Positions 45,959 to 56,258 are shown, counted from the first letter of the stretch. The stretch: DNA of 64,000 bases from Enterobacteriaceae bacterium RIT693 (GCA_009668225.1 WJYK01000005.1:186001-250000), one strand, 5' to 3'. Notes: a model not told the origin generated them from the letters alone. Made by a program: numbers and translations.

Positions 45959-47596
45959 ATGAGCAGCGCAACATTGCAGATGCGGGAGCACTTTGAGACG
46001 TGTCTGGGGATTATTCGGCAGGCGTCGCTCCAGATCCTGCCGCTACTGAACATTCGTGCCGCCGAAGGCAAAGATCCGCAATGGTTTTTTCAGCAGCTTG
46101 AGCAGGCTCGTATGGCGCTTGGCAGCTGGGGCGCGGTAGCAAAAAGGCTGAATCTTAACGACTCCGAGATTTCACAGTTCACGCTGCTGCTACGCCATTT
46201 GCAGCAGCTGGTGCCGCAGTATGAGAGCGGGCAAGAGGTCACCCAAAACCAGCTGCTCGCCGCCCTGCGCTTCACCAGCTACCTTGAGCATGTGCGGTTC
46301 AAGCAGCCGCTGCTGGGCTATTCCACCGAATTATCCTCTGATGTTGACGGCCTGCAGAAAGGCGCGCAGCAGCAAATGCGTGCTATTGAGCTGATGCTTA
46401 AAGGGCTGGTGAACCAGGCCTGGGAAAGCCAGGCTGACCTGGTGAATCAGCTAAAAAACCAGTTTGGTGCCGATAAGGTTCGCCGCTGGTTGAAGCGAGG
46501 TGAACGGGGCGACGTGCTGAGCGGGATGAAGTTTAGCGAGCTGGCGCTGATGCTGGTGGATAAGAAAGAGTTCGCCCATCACTACGCAAAAATTTACCAA
46601 AACTCGCCGCAGCTGGGTTTTCTTATCGACCAGCGCAAAACCCTGCAAATCTTCCTCGATGGCACCCGACAAATCCGCAACGATCTGATGCACAAGCAGC
46701 CTTTGACCACCGTGCAGGTGGCTCTGCTCGATGGCTATTTCGGTGAAATCAGCGGCCCGGTACAGAAAGCATTTAGCGAAGGTCGTACCAACGTTAACCC
46801 TTCCGCTCTGTTAGACTCTGATGACGCCACGCTACAAAGCTATCTTGAGCAGGCGCGTAAAAACCACTCGGCACAGGGCGGCGACCCGGAAGAGATCAAA
46901 GAGTCCATCGAGCGTTTCGACCCACGCGCGGCCAAAAAGCAGCAGGATACTACCGGCATGATCTCTACCGCGCTTTGGGCATCGGTGGGAATTGTTGTTG
47001 TCGCGGTCGCGGTGGCTGGCCTCTATTTGTTAAGCGACATCTCTTCGAAGCCCGAAGTGACGGCGGCTCCGCCGGTTGTAAGCACGCCGGTGCAGCAAAA
47101 AGAGCGCCCTGAATACAATAGCCCGCGCGATATGCTGGCCAACATGGGCATCAGCTGGGATGAAAATAACCTGCGTGCGGCAATTAATCGCAACGATGCG
47201 CGTATCGTGCGGCTATTTATGCAGGGCGGAATGAACTGGAAGGTCTATTTTGCCGAGCAGGCGCTGGCGGGGGATTACCGCGATGTGCTGACCATCTTGC
47301 TGCAATATCGCCCGCAAATGGATGAGGCCCGGCCCTGCCGACGCCTGATCGGCTCCACCGAGTTAGGAATGAAGAAAGGGCAGAAGCTGACTTCGCTGAG
47401 AAAGCAGTTTTTGGCCAACTTCTGTAGCTCTGATGCAGCGGTGAAGCGCCAGAAAGAGGAACTGGAGCGGGCTCAAATGCGCCTGGCGGCGCAAAAGCAG
47501 CGCTATGAAGACGCCATAGCGCAGGGACTGGATGCAGAAGCCGTTGATGAGCAGACGGTGAAGATTCAGCAGGCGATATACAACGCTATGCGCTGA
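45959..47596 (+). CDS. STY4199-like HEPN family protein with one membrane segment
   Basis: 545 residues. The N-terminal 330 residues are helical and soluble. DGTRQIRNDLMHKQPLT carries an RxxxxH-like HEPN signature (RNDLMH). One membrane helix (ALWASVGIVVVAVAVAGLYL) sits near residue 345, followed by a linker and a C-terminal part with a coiled coil (RQKEELERAQMRLAAQKQRY). It resembles the STY4199 family known in Salmonella and relatives. HEPN proteins are often RNases, but activity here is inferred only. Monocistronic. Confidence 0.7.
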   Translation: MSSATLQMREHFETCLGIIRQASLQILPLLNIRAAEGKDPQWFFQQLEQARMALGSWGAVAKRLNLNDSEISQFTLLLRHLQQLVPQYESGQEVTQNQLLAALRFTSYLEHVRFKQPLLGYSTELSSDVDGLQKGAQQQMRAIELMLKGLVNQAWESQADLVNQLKNQFGADKVRRWLKRGERGDVLSGMKFSELALMLVDKKEFAHHYAKIYQNSPQLGFLIDQRKTLQIFLDGTRQIRNDLMHKQPLTTVQVALLDGYFGEISGPVQKAFSEGRTNVNPSALLDSDDATLQSYLEQARKNHSAQGGDPEEIKESIERFDPRAAKKQQDTTGMISTALWASVGIVVVAVAVAGLYLLSDISSKPEVTAAPPVVSTPVQQKERPEYNSPRDMLANMGISWDENNLRAAINRNDARIVRLFMQGGMNWKVYFAEQALAGDYRDVLTILLQYRPQMDEARPCRRLIGSTELGMKKGQKLTSLRKQFLANFCSSDAAVKRQKEELERAQMRLAAQKQRYEDAIAQGLDAEAVDEQTVKIQQAIYNAMR

Positions 47597-47844
47597 TACT
47601 ACAGGGTTATCGCCTGTTTTTGCCGCAGAGAGGATCGGGGGGGATGTTGTTCGCGCAAGGTCAATTCAGAACGGCTCCGGAAACCTGTATGCGACAGGCT
47701 ACAGTACTTCGCAGGTCTGCCGCATACCGTTTTTTATAAAGCGTTGGAGGCGGGTTGAAAAGTCGTCTTGAGGTCATTAACCTCCCGGCTCCAGAGTGTT
47801 CGGGCATGTGGCGTTGACACGTGTGCGACAAACCCAATGAACCA
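47597..47844. other. Intergenic region, no gene seen
   Basis: 248 bp between the HEPN-type gene and rbtT. A short reading NGSGNLYATGYS near 47672 recalls autotransporter barrel sequence, but it is too short to call. No clear terminator. Confidence 0.4.
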
Positions 47845-49122
47845 TTATGAAAGGTTAACGGAGGTCCGGACACCGGCGGCTTTAGTGTTGATGCCGGGTT
47901 GTTCGACATGAATGTAGCGGCAGCAAACAAAGGCCAGCAAATAGAGAACGGTATAAGCGATGACAACGCCAATCGTGCTGAAATAGGGCAATAGCACAAC
48001 GGCAATCGCTGGGGCAAGGAAGTTTGATAAACCGGCAGAAAGGTTATAGACCGAAATAGCTGCCCCGGTATGGTTTGGCTCTAAGGCAGGGAATACCGCC
48101 GCCATAGGGACAAAAGCGGCCACGAAAGCGCCCAGCGCAATTGCAGGAATGAGCGCCATCGCAAAATTATGGCCAAAATGCTGGGGAATATAGTAAAACG
48201 CCATGCTTGAAGCCGCCATTCCCAGGCAACCAAACCAGCGTATCACTCTCATCCAGCCCATTTTTTCGGCCACAATGCCCCAGAAGATATTGAAAACGAT
48301 AGTCATAAAGAAGAAAACTGCCCAAATCTGAAGCCATTCAGAGGTGGTAAATCCCAGTTCGTCAACAAACATCATTGGCATAACAACGGCAAAACCAAAC
48401 AGGGAAAGCGTGTTAACGATGCGGACAAAGCTCGACAGCAGAATATTTCTGTTGGTATACAGCAACGTAACGGCACGGCTAAGCTCGCTAAGTTTCTCTT
48501 TTGTAGTGAGATTCAGTTTGTTCGCAGGCACCTTTACATCATTAAGGCAAAATAGTGCAATTAGCCCACCAACAACACAGAATGCCAGCGCTAACCACAG
48601 TGTGGTCATTTCGCCCACCAGTGGAATGGTGAAGCTCGGAATATAGCTTCCGGCTACGCCAATACCCACGGAATATACCGCCCAGTACCACCCCAGTGCA
48701 GAGCTTGATTTTTCGGTTGAAACATTGTGGATGATAATAACAATAAAGGAGTAGAGGAATAGTGGATAAGCAAAACCACGAATACCATAGAACAGCAGAA
48801 TAAGAGAATAGTTTGCCTGCCCGAGACCAAAAACCAGAAAAAGAACATGAAAAATAGCCCACATCACAAAGCCAATAAACATGGTTTTTTGCGGCGTAAT
48901 AAGTTCTGCAACGACGCCGGATACCCAGGCCGCCAGCGCTGCGGCCAAACCGTAAAGCGTGAATGCCAGCGAGGCTTGAGACGGCGTAAAACCCAGACCA
49001 GTGATGTAATGTGACAGAAACGCGAGCTCGAATCCGTCACCTGTCATAAATATTGCAATGGCGATATAGCCCCAAATTAGATTCAGCGGTAGACCCATCC
49101 ACTGTTTATTATTTTTGGACAT
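47845..49122 (-). CDS. rbtT: Ribitol/pentitol MFS transporter
   Basis: 425 residues with 12 membrane helices, the size of Klebsiella RbtT/DalT. Characteristic blocks: LIWGYIAIAIFMTGDGFELA, LGFTPSQASLAFTLYGLAAA, YGIRGFAYPLFLYSFIV. It imports ribitol (or D-arabinitol) by proton symport. It is the last gene of rbtDKT, 98 bp after rbtK. The partners make ribitol the likely substrate. Confidence 0.88.
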   Translation of the reverse strand: MSKNNKQWMGLPLNLIWGYIAIAIFMTGDGFELAFLSHYITGLGFTPSQASLAFTLYGLAAALAAWVSGVVAELITPQKTMFIGFVMWAIFHVLFLVFGLGQANYSLILLFYGIRGFAYPLFLYSFIVIIIHNVSTEKSSSALGWYWAVYSVGIGVAGSYIPSFTIPLVGEMTTLWLALAFCVVGGLIALFCLNDVKVPANKLNLTTKEKLSELSRAVTLLYTNRNILLSSFVRIVNTLSLFGFAVVMPMMFVDELGFTTSEWLQIWAVFFFMTIVFNIFWGIVAEKMGWMRVIRWFGCLGMAASSMAFYYIPQHFGHNFAMALIPAIALGAFVAAFVPMAAVFPALEPNHTGAAISVYNLSAGLSNFLAPAIAVVLLPYFSTIGVVIAYTVLYLLAFVCCRYIHVEQPGINTKAAGVRTSVNLS

Positions 49123-49220
49123 AATGACCTCGATTTGTAGGGTATAGGGGCTCCGTTTTTCCGGCGCCCTGATGTTATTAGTTTGTCATTACTTATTATT
49201 ACGCCAGCGTACTGGCGTAA

Positions 49221-50828
49221 TTACTCCTGAAGCATTCTGGCGGTTTGCTGTAGGCGTTGATAATTCTCATAGCGTCGCCGGTGGGTAGCACGGTACGTTT
49301 CGTTGACCGAATAAGACCGATCTTTATGAGTGAATTGCTTCATCGCACTCACAACGGATGGCGCAATATCTGCCGCCACGGCCCCCAGAATGGCAGAGCC
49401 CAGTAGAACAGGTTCATTGCATGTGGTTGAGATGACGGGTAATTCGCACGCATCTGCCAGAATTTGGCGCACCAGAGGGTGACGTCCAGCCCCGCCGCTG
49501 ATGACGATGCTGTCCGTTTTTATGCCCTGTGCATGTTGTGCATCTACGATTTGGCGCAGGCCGTAACCGATACCACAAAGCCCGGCAATATAGAGCGCAA
49601 CCAGACTCGCCAGGTCGCGTTCCATCCCCAGTCCTGCAATGAGGGCGCGGGCATGAGGATCGGCGAATGGCGCGCGGTTGCCCAGGAATTCAGGCACCAC
49701 ATAAATGCCCGCAGCCAGTTCGACTGCGGCGGACGCCGTCGCCGATTTCTCCTGTGCCAGATTGGCCAGAAATACCGGTAATGACACCTTTGCTTTCTCA
49801 GCCATTTCCATGGCTTCAGCGCCCAGGGGATGCATCGCCAACAGCTGATCTATTGCTGCCCCTGCGGAGCTTTGCCCACCTTCATTGAGCCAGTAACCAG
49901 GGACCATCGCAGAGTAATAAGGTCCCCATACCCCGGGAACGGCAATAGCCTCCCGGGTACTGGTCATGGTGCAGGAAGAGGTGCCGAAGACATAGGCCAG
50001 GTTGTTCAACGCGCCGTCGGCAATACCGACCGTACCGATCCCACCGGCATGAGCATCAATCATGCCGATGGCAACCGGCGTGCCGACCGGCAGCCCCATT
50101 TCCCGTGCGGCCTCTTCAGTCAGACCACGACCGCACGGCGTGCCCGGTGCTGCCATTTTCTGGCCTATACGTTTGAAGTCCTCATCGGCCAAATCGCCCA
50201 GGCCAATCGTACGGAAGTAATCAGGGTCCCAGCGGTTTTCATGGGCAAGCCATGTCCATTTGCAGGTGACGGTACAAATGGAGCGCGTCAGATCGCCCGT
50301 TGCGCGCCACGTCAGATAGTCCGCCAGATCGAAAAATTGCCAGGCGTTGTCATAAACCTCACGGCGATTCTCTTTCAGCCAGAGAATTTTTGGCGTTTCC
50401 ATCTCCGGTGAAATTTTTCCACCCACATATTTCAGTACAGCATGTTGTGTGGCATTGATTCTTTCTGCCTGTCTGGTCGCCCGGTGATCCATCCATACGA
50501 TGATATTTTGATCGTCATCACCGTCTTCGCTGGTGGCGAGTGGACGGCCATTTTCACCGACCACAACCAGAGAGCAGGTGGCATCAAAACCCAGCCCTAC
50601 TACGTTTTCCGGGCGTATTCCGGTTGTTTCCAGGGATTGCCTGACGCAATGACAAATCGCCTGCCAGATTTCCGTGCTGGATTGCTCCACGCGGCTTCCT
50701 GAGCGGCGAAAGACATTAATTTTCTGAACCGCGTGCGTCAGGAGTTTTCCTTTTAAATCAAAGATTCCTGCGCGAACACTCCCTGAGCCGACATCGATGC
50801 CAATAACCGCTTTATTCTCGTTATTCAT
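49221..50828 (-). CDS. rbtK: D-ribulokinase (FGGY family)
   Basis: 535 residues, equal to Klebsiella RbtK. N-terminal ATP site GIDVGSGSVRAGIFDLKGK, substrate region FLGNRAPFADPHARALIAGL, and C-terminal SGGAGRHPLVRQILAD. It phosphorylates D-ribulose made by RbtD to D-ribulose-5-phosphate, entering the pentose phosphate pathway. It lies 48 bp after rbtD in the same operon. Confidence 0.92.
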   Translation of the reverse strand: MNNENKAVIGIDVGSGSVRAGIFDLKGKLLTHAVQKINVFRRSGSRVEQSSTEIWQAICHCVRQSLETTGIRPENVVGLGFDATCSLVVVGENGRPLATSEDGDDDQNIIVWMDHRATRQAERINATQHAVLKYVGGKISPEMETPKILWLKENRREVYDNAWQFFDLADYLTWRATGDLTRSICTVTCKWTWLAHENRWDPDYFRTIGLGDLADEDFKRIGQKMAAPGTPCGRGLTEEAAREMGLPVGTPVAIGMIDAHAGGIGTVGIADGALNNLAYVFGTSSCTMTSTREAIAVPGVWGPYYSAMVPGYWLNEGGQSSAGAAIDQLLAMHPLGAEAMEMAEKAKVSLPVFLANLAQEKSATASAAVELAAGIYVVPEFLGNRAPFADPHARALIAGLGMERDLASLVALYIAGLCGIGYGLRQIVDAQHAQGIKTDSIVISGGAGRHPLVRQILADACELPVISTTCNEPVLLGSAILGAVAADIAPSVVSAMKQFTHKDRSYSVNETYRATHRRRYENYQRLQQTARMLQE

Positions 50829-50876
50829 ACTTTTTTCACCTGGAAAAATGATTGATGCTTGCCGGTTTTGTATGGC

Positions 50877-51626
50877 TTAGAGGTCGACACTGTTTGGCAG
50901 AATGACTAAATCACGTACGGTCACGTTTTTAGATCGTGTCACCATAAACAAAACGGATTCTGCAACTTCAATCGGTTGCATCAGGCTGCCATTAGCCAAT
51001 GCCTCTTCCATTTTGGCTTTCGGCCAGTCATCGAGCAAAGCTGTTACTACAGGTCCAGGCAGTACTGCCCCGACACGTACGCCGTGCTGTGCGACCTGGC
51101 GACGCGTGGTGTGGACAAACGCCTGCACGGCAAATTTAGATGCGGTATAAATGGGTTCCCAGATAACCGGGACGATGCCTGCGATGGAGCTGGTAAAAAT
51201 GATGTCGCCAGATTTTTGTTTGATCATTTCAGGCAGAACTGCGCGGACACAACGAAAAGCGGCATTGATATTCAGGTTGAGCACGCGCTCCCAGACATCA
51301 GGATCGCCTTCTGCTACAGGGCCGCCAATATAGGCGCCTGCATTGACATGGAAAATATCCAGGCGCCCGGTCAGGTTAAGAATGCCGGAAAGCATGTTGT
51401 CAACCTGCTCCGGTTTCATCAAATCAACCCGCAAGGCAAACGCGTTCTCGCCCAGCTCAGTCACGAGTTTGTCCAGCTTTTCGCCTTCACGGTCGATGAG
51501 AACGACTTTCGCGCCCGCGGCCAACAATGTTTTGGCACAGGCCAGACCGATACCAGAAGCTGCACCGGTAATGGCTGCTACTTTACCTTCAAGTGAGGAA
51601 GTTATGGATGAACACAAAGATGTCAT
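50877..51626 (-). CDS. rbtD: Ribitol 2-dehydrogenase
   Basis: 249 residues, equal to Klebsiella RbtD with long shared blocks ([40 protein letters not shown]). It is a classical SDR: NAD site [15 protein letters not shown], catalytic Ser in FTSSIAG, YTASK. It oxidises ribitol to D-ribulose. The start at 51626 ([16 protein letters not shown]) fits the family length; a longer frame to 51740 is rejected. It is divergent from rbtR. Confidence 0.95.
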   Translation of the reverse strand: MTSLCSSITSSLEGKVAAITGAASGIGLACAKTLLAAGAKVVLIDREGEKLDKLVTELGENAFALRVDLMKPEQVDNMLSGILNLTGRLDIFHVNAGAYIGGPVAEGDPDVWERVLNLNINAAFRCVRAVLPEMIKQKSGDIIFTSSIAGIVPVIWEPIYTASKFAVQAFVHTTRRQVAQHGVRVGAVLPGPVVTALLDDWPKAKMEEALANGSLMQPIEVAESVLFMVTRSKNVTVRDLVILPNSVDL

Positions 51627-51788
51627 TTTATAATCCTTTATAATGTTTGAAATGAGTCGCTTACAAGTTTTTACAGCACATAAAATAGGGTGGGAAACGG
51701 TTTTTTCTGGCTTGCTCAATCGATGGAGCAGATCTATCACCTAAAAAAAAACAAGGCAATAATCTTCAAGAAAATGGGGGACAGATTT

Positions 51789-52805
51789 GTGACGCAAACT
51801 GGAAAAATTAAGAAAACGACGATCTACGATCTTGCGGAACTGACCGGCGTATCGGCCAGTGCCGTGAGCGCAATTTTAAACGGGACTTGGGAAAAGCGGC
51901 GGATAAGTAAAAAATTGGCCGACAGGGTGACAAAAATTGCTGAAGAGCAGGGTTATGCCCTGAATCGCCAGGCTAGTCTGCTGCGTAGCAAAAAATCCAA
52001 CGTGATTGGAATGCTGATACCTAAGTACGATAACCGGTATTTTGGCTCGATAGCAGAGCGCTTCGAAGAGATGGCGCGTGAGCGTAATATGCTGCCGATC
52101 ATCACCTGTACCCGTCGCGATCCGAAACTGGAGCTGGAGGCCGCTCGTATCATGCTTTCCTGGCAAGTAGACTGGATAGTGGCTACCGGGACGACTTTTC
52201 CAGATAAAATCACCGAGCTTTGCCGGCAGGCGGGCGTGCCTGTGATTAATCTCGATTTACCCGGAACTCTGGCGCCGTCGGTTATTTCAGATAACTACAC
52301 CGGTGCAAAAAAATTAACTGAAAATATTCTGGCTCAGAGTACCTCTCGTTACGGCACGCCAGCACCCTTATATTTTATTGGGGGGCGTAAAACGGATCAC
52401 AATACCGCAGAACGTCTCAGAGGGTTTATTGATGCACATGCAGCTCTGGGACTCAGCGTGCCGGAAGAAAACCTACTGATAAGCGGTTATTCTCTGGGGA
52501 GCATCGCCCGTACCCTGCAAGACGCTTTTGACAATGGTGAAATTCATCTGCCGGGTATTTTTGTGAATTCAACCATCTCTCTTGAAGGGGTGGTGCGATG
52601 GCTGGCGCAGCACGGGCTTACTGACAAAAATCAGCCGCCGCTGGGCTGTTTTGACTGGGATCCCTTTGCATCGCTGCTGGGGCATAATATCTCTCTTGTG
52701 CGTCAGGACGTACCGGCAATGCTGGATGCTGTTTTTAACATTATTGATACCGGAGAAGCCTCTTCAGGAACGGTTGAAATTCCCACTATCCTGGTGGAAA
52801 AATAA
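51789..52805 (+). CDS. rbtR: LacI-type repressor of the ribitol operon
   Basis: 338 residues from GTG 51789 (GGGGGA 7 bp upstream). N-terminal HTH TTIYDLAELTGVSASAVSAI with hinge helix SLLRSKKSNVIG, then the periplasmic-binding-like domain (YDNRYFGSIAERFEEMARER). It closely matches Klebsiella RbtR. It represses rbtDKT until D-ribulose is present. The 162-bp rbtD-rbtR interval should hold the operators; no obvious long palindrome was seen. Confidence 0.92.
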   Translation: MTQTGKIKKTTIYDLAELTGVSASAVSAILNGTWEKRRISKKLADRVTKIAEEQGYALNRQASLLRSKKSNVIGMLIPKYDNRYFGSIAERFEEMARERNMLPIITCTRRDPKLELEAARIMLSWQVDWIVATGTTFPDKITELCRQAGVPVINLDLPGTLAPSVISDNYTGAKKLTENILAQSTSRYGTPAPLYFIGGRKTDHNTAERLRGFIDAHAALGLSVPEENLLISGYSLGSIARTLQDAFDNGEIHLPGIFVNSTISLEGVVRWLAQHGLTDKNQPPLGCFDWDPFASLLGHNISLVRQDVPAMLDAVFNIIDTGEASSGTVEIPTILVEK

Positions 52806-53399
52806 ACGGTTCCCGGCCTCGCTTGTTGCAGGAGCCTGGGGATAAAAAATGGTGCTTGAGTAAATAATAGGGTCCCCCTATATGCAACCAGGCGGCGCCG
52901 GGTATTCCTGATGATAACAGGTGTATATTTTGGCGCGGCGTCAGGCTTGCCCTCCGGGGACTCAATGAACAGAACCGTTCTGGGGGCGCTTTTTTTGAGT
53001 CATGATACTTTGATATCAGAACCCTGATGGCAGCATAGAATGCAACGCCGACCTTTAGTCGACAGGCCTGTCAAAACGCCGAATTAACCCGGTAGATATC
53101 TGTTTACTGTAAACTGATAGAGAGGGTAAACGGTATATCCAGAATATCTATCCGTGGCTCTCTGTCATATTTACAAACTATATTATTTACTGTAAATTCC
53201 GCTGTTTCTCTTTCATAAAGCAACCAGACATTCATTCTGAATGTTGGCGAAAAATCCTTTCTGGATGGGCGCGCTAACCGAGGAAATCTGTTCTTCATTG
53301 CCTGATTGATTTGCGAGAAAGTTCTTGTTTTAAAATGCTTTTTTCTTTTCTTATGCGTCCGATATGCTTAATCTCTTCGTTAAATAAGAGGTGCAATAG
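52806..53399. other. Intergenic region with a doubtful small open frame
   Basis: 594 bp between rbtR and the LuxR-type gene. A GC-rich part (52810-53010) holds CAGAACCGTTCTG followed by GGGGGCGC and a T run near 52990, possibly the rbtR terminator. The rest is AT-rich. A 64-codon minus-strand frame at 53104-53298 (MKNRFPRLARPSRKDFSPTF) has only a weak RBS and no recognised family. Confidence 0.5.
53104..53298 (-). CDS. Possible small protein, doubtful
   Basis: 64 codons starting ATG 53298, ending SISLQ. The C-terminal half alternates hydrophobic and polar residues (FTVNNIVCKYD, IDILDIPFTLSISLQ), beta-like. The upstream AGGC is too close to the ATG for a good RBS. No family is recognised; it could be the remnant of a larger gene. 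Confidence 0.25.
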   Translation of the reverse strand: MKNRFPRLARPSRKDFSPTFRMNVWLLYERETAEFTVNNIVCKYDREPRIDILDIPFTLSISLQ

Positions 53400-54017
53400 A
53401 TGTCGGTTATCATTATTGATCCTTGTTGTTTTACAGCGACCGGTATAAGAAATTATATCAAGCAGAAGTGTAGAAGGGAGCGGGTTATTGTAGATACCCA
53501 TCCAACAAGAATATTGACCAGCTCTTTTAATCTCATTATGCCCAGGCTAGTTATTATTAATGATGGCTGCTTTTCTCATCATGATTTCTGTATTGATTAT
53601 TTTAGGTCGGTTATTCAAAATAATAAATCAGTTCTATTCATTGTCTTTGTTTCCTCATTTAATATTAGATATCAGGAGTTGGTGATGTTGGATTATAATC
53701 TGATCATTTGCTCTAAAGAAATCAAAAAAACTACATTAGGCGCACTATTATCTCCGAATCTCTTAAGCACCAATATCGCAGAGAATGCGTGTAATTTTTC
53801 TTTGAGCCCAACTGAGTTAATTCTTGCGAGTTTATGGGTGCAAGGAATGGCAGTGGAGGGTATTGCAAGCACACTTGGCATTACAGCAAAAACGGTTTCA
53901 AGTCATAAATGTAATATTAAAAGAAAACTCAGAACGCATAATATGCAAGTGATTTATAATATTGTACGTTTATCAGAAATGTTATTGCCAGGCCCGTCCG
54001 GTTCGATCTCACGTTAA
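53400..54017 (+). CDS. LuxR-family (HTH) transcriptional regulator
   Basis: 205 residues. The C-terminal HTH is LSPTELILASLWVQGMAVEG then IASTLGITAKTVSSHKCNIK and RKLRTHNMQ, a standard LuxR/FixJ DNA-binding domain (about 135-195). The N-terminal part (SVIIIDPCCFTATGIRNYIK) looks like a degenerate receiver, with no clear phospho-Asp set. The gene is AT-rich. It precedes the LPMO gene by 277 bp in the same direction, so it may regulate it. Confidence 0.85.
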   Translation: MSVIIIDPCCFTATGIRNYIKQKCRRERVIVDTHPTRILTSSFNLIMPRLVIINDGCFSHHDFCIDYFRSVIQNNKSVLFIVFVSSFNIRYQELVMLDYNLIICSKEIKKTTLGALLSPNLLSTNIAENACNFSLSPTELILASLWVQGMAVEGIASTLGITAKTVSSHKCNIKRKLRTHNMQVIYNIVRLSEMLLPGPSGSISR

Positions 54018-54294
54018 TCATTATGATTAGCGTGACGAAACGTATGCCGTCGTCAGGCGGCTACTCAGAATAATAGTTTCCAACTTTTAGCTTTTTTATT
54101 GCGCAGAATTTCACCACCAGGAGACTGGGTGAAATTTTCGTAATTTAGGAAAATTATAGTAACCCTTACCTCTCTGAAATGACAACACTCATCAAAAATA
54201 GACGTTTCTTATAATGTTTCTCTCCAGTCTGATATGTTTTCGGCACGCCATTATATATTGTGTCATTCTATTACAAAATATTAAATAATGGTTA
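54018..54294. other. AT-rich promoter region of the LPMO gene
   Basis: 277 bp, AT-rich. An imperfect GAAATTTT/GTGAAATTTTCG hairpin region near 54105-54140 may terminate the LuxR gene. No other signal is recognised. Confidence 0.4.
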
Positions 54295-56097
54295 ATGTTC
54301 ATGATTGCGTATCAGAAAAAAATACTTTCCGTCATCATTGGTAGCTTAACGCTATCTTCTTTAGCTGGACCGGCCTTTGGCCATGGGGCAATGGAAAATC
54401 CAAAAGCACGCCAGTGGGAGTGCTTCAGCGAGGGCAAACACTGGGGGAATCCCAATGCCCTGAGTAAAGCGTGTAAAGCTGCACTGGACAACAGCCCGGC
54501 CGCGCAGGCACCTTTTGATAACTGGAGTGGTTTTACCGGTTTTGCCGTTGCGCCGCACGGCGTTGAGCAGGCAAAAAAAGGTGTGCCGGATGGCATGCTA
54601 TGCAGCGGTAATAATCCTGGGTTTGTAGGGTTTAACCAGCCTCGAGCGGACTGGACCGCAACCACTATTCAACCCGATCAGCATGGCAACGTTGGTATGA
54701 CGTATTTCTATACTAAAGCTCACGCTCCATCGTTTATTGAGTTTTACATCAACAAGAAAAACGTTGATCCCACCAAGAAAGCGTTGGGTTGGAATGATGT
54801 GGAATTACTGAAAAAATTTGATATCGCGGATGGCGACACCAGTATCCGTCACACCGTCAACGTTACTATTCCAGAGGATCGTACTGGCAAGGCCATCATA
54901 TTTACTCGCTGGCAGCGCATTGACTCAGGCAATGAAGGCTTCTACAACTGCAGCGACGTTAATATAAAGTCTCGTGACGGTTCTGAGATCCCTGAAGGGG
55001 GTGGTGAAGAGGATGAAAGCACAGAAAATGGCTGGATCCATAAAGGCGATTTTATTACAACCGCATCCAATCCGGCAGTAGGTGAGAAGGTGCGCTTTCG
55101 TCTGATGGGAGGTACTCGCGGCGATAATATCGTAGACGTGTATTATGAGATAACTGCCCAGAATATTAATAATCATAAGTGGGTGATAGAACTCGGAAAA
55201 TTGCTTAACCGCGATCACAGCAACTTCCTGCAAATTGGCCAGAAAGACGAAGGGGGTAATATTACCTTTAATGAATTTCTCCCGCGCCACAACCAGGTTT
55301 TTGTCAGTGATAAAAATTATGGCTACGCGATTGAAATCGTGAGTCATTCTGACGCGCCGACAGTATCTCTCGATCGCTATAATATCGAACCTATCGCCAC
55401 TAACACCACGGCCTTCGGATACCCGGTGATTGGCAGCAGCGATAAAACAGGCACAGCCTGGAAGTGGAAGCATGTGGCAGGTGACACACGTATTACGGCC
55501 AGCCCGAATAATCAGGCCAAAACGCAAATCCGGGTACCCGGTGGCGTAAATGCAGGCGCTTCTGCCACGTTTGAGTTAATCGGAACCAACCCGAAAGGTG
55601 CTTCTGGTAAAGCAACCCTGAAGGTAAATGTCATTGCTCCTCATGTGACGCTGACTGGCCCGACGAGCCTTGCTGCCGATAAGGAAGGCAAGTTCACTGC
55701 AAAAGCAAACTTCGATAATGGCAACGGCCAGGTGAAATATACCTGGTCCTTGCTCAGAGGTGGTCACGCAGTTTCCGGCATCGATCAAAATGGTAGCGTG
55801 AAGGGAGGCCTGGCTGGCGGTGATTACCAGGTTAAAGTGATGGCTGAGCATGATACCGGCGAACGGTCTGCCACCGGCAGAGCAGAGTTGAAAGTGTTTG
55901 GCAACGGTGAACTACCGGCTAATGTTCCTGCATATAACGCCAGCATTGCCTACCCGACTCAATGTACTAAAGTTTCTCATAACGGCAAGATTTGGCAAAA
56001 CCAGTGGTACGTCAATCCTAATCAGGAAGAGCCAGGTACAGGTGGACTGTATGGCGTATGGCGTGTCGAGAAAGCCAATGATAACAGCTGTAAATAA
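54295..56097 (+). CDS. GbpA-like chitin-active lytic polysaccharide monooxygenase
   Basis: 600 residues. A signal peptide ends at PAFG|HGAMENPK, leaving the N-terminal His required for the copper histidine brace of AA10 enzymes; a second His would be in KAHAPSFIEF. Domain 1 (about 28-230) is the LPMO. GbpA-type middle domains and Ig-like or chitin-binding modules follow (VTLTGPTSLAADKEGKFTA). A C-terminal CBM5/12 (SHNGKIWQNQWYVNPNQEEP, YGVWR) binds chitin. It is secreted, probably by a type II system not in view; GbpA also serves as an adhesin. The start could be ATG 54295 or 54301. Confidence 0.9.
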   Translation: MFMIAYQKKILSVIIGSLTLSSLAGPAFGHGAMENPKARQWECFSEGKHWGNPNALSKACKAALDNSPAAQAPFDNWSGFTGFAVAPHGVEQAKKGVPDGMLCSGNNPGFVGFNQPRADWTATTIQPDQHGNVGMTYFYTKAHAPSFIEFYINKKNVDPTKKALGWNDVELLKKFDIADGDTSIRHTVNVTIPEDRTGKAIIFTRWQRIDSGNEGFYNCSDVNIKSRDGSEIPEGGGEEDESTENGWIHKGDFITTASNPAVGEKVRFRLMGGTRGDNIVDVYYEITAQNINNHKWVIELGKLLNRDHSNFLQIGQKDEGGNITFNEFLPRHNQVFVSDKNYGYAIEIVSHSDAPTVSLDRYNIEPIATNTTAFGYPVIGSSDKTGTAWKWKHVAGDTRITASPNNQAKTQIRVPGGVNAGASATFELIGTNPKGASGKATLKVNVIAPHVTLTGPTSLAADKEGKFTAKANFDNGNGQVKYTWSLLRGGHAVSGIDQNGSVKGGLAGGDYQVKVMAEHDTGERSATGRAELKVFGNGELPANVPAYNASIAYPTQCTKVSHNGKIWQNQWYVNPNQEEPGTGGLYGVWRVEKANDNSCK

Positions 56098-56125
56098 TTT
56101 AATTACCCCGTAATTCGTTCGCCTC

Positions 56126-56153
56126 TTAACCCTGCCAGATCTGGCAGGGTTAA
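56126..56153. terminator. Perfect 28-bp palindrome after the LPMO gene
   Basis: TTAACCCTGCCAGA joined to TCTGGCAGGGTTAA, a 14-bp perfect inverted repeat with no spacer, 29 bp after the LPMO stop. A terminator or processing hairpin. Confidence 0.8.
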
Positions 56154-56232
56154 TGCTAAACGCCCAGTGAACTCGCCTCACGCCGCCTTCAAGAAAAGAG
56201 ACCGCGGCTATTTAGCTTTCTCAGATAAGAAA

Positions 56233-56258
56233 AAGGATCTGCGTGCTGGCAGATCCTT
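56233..56258 (-). terminator. Terminator of the omptin gene
   Basis: AAGGATCTGC / GCAGATCCTT with a six-base loop. On the minus strand it is followed by TTTTTCTT. It lies 9 bp after the omptin stop. Confidence 0.85.

Noticed and set aside
47660-47760. Autotransporter remnant (NGSGNLYATGYS)
   Set aside because: Only about a dozen residues resemble barrel sequence; too short to separate from chance.
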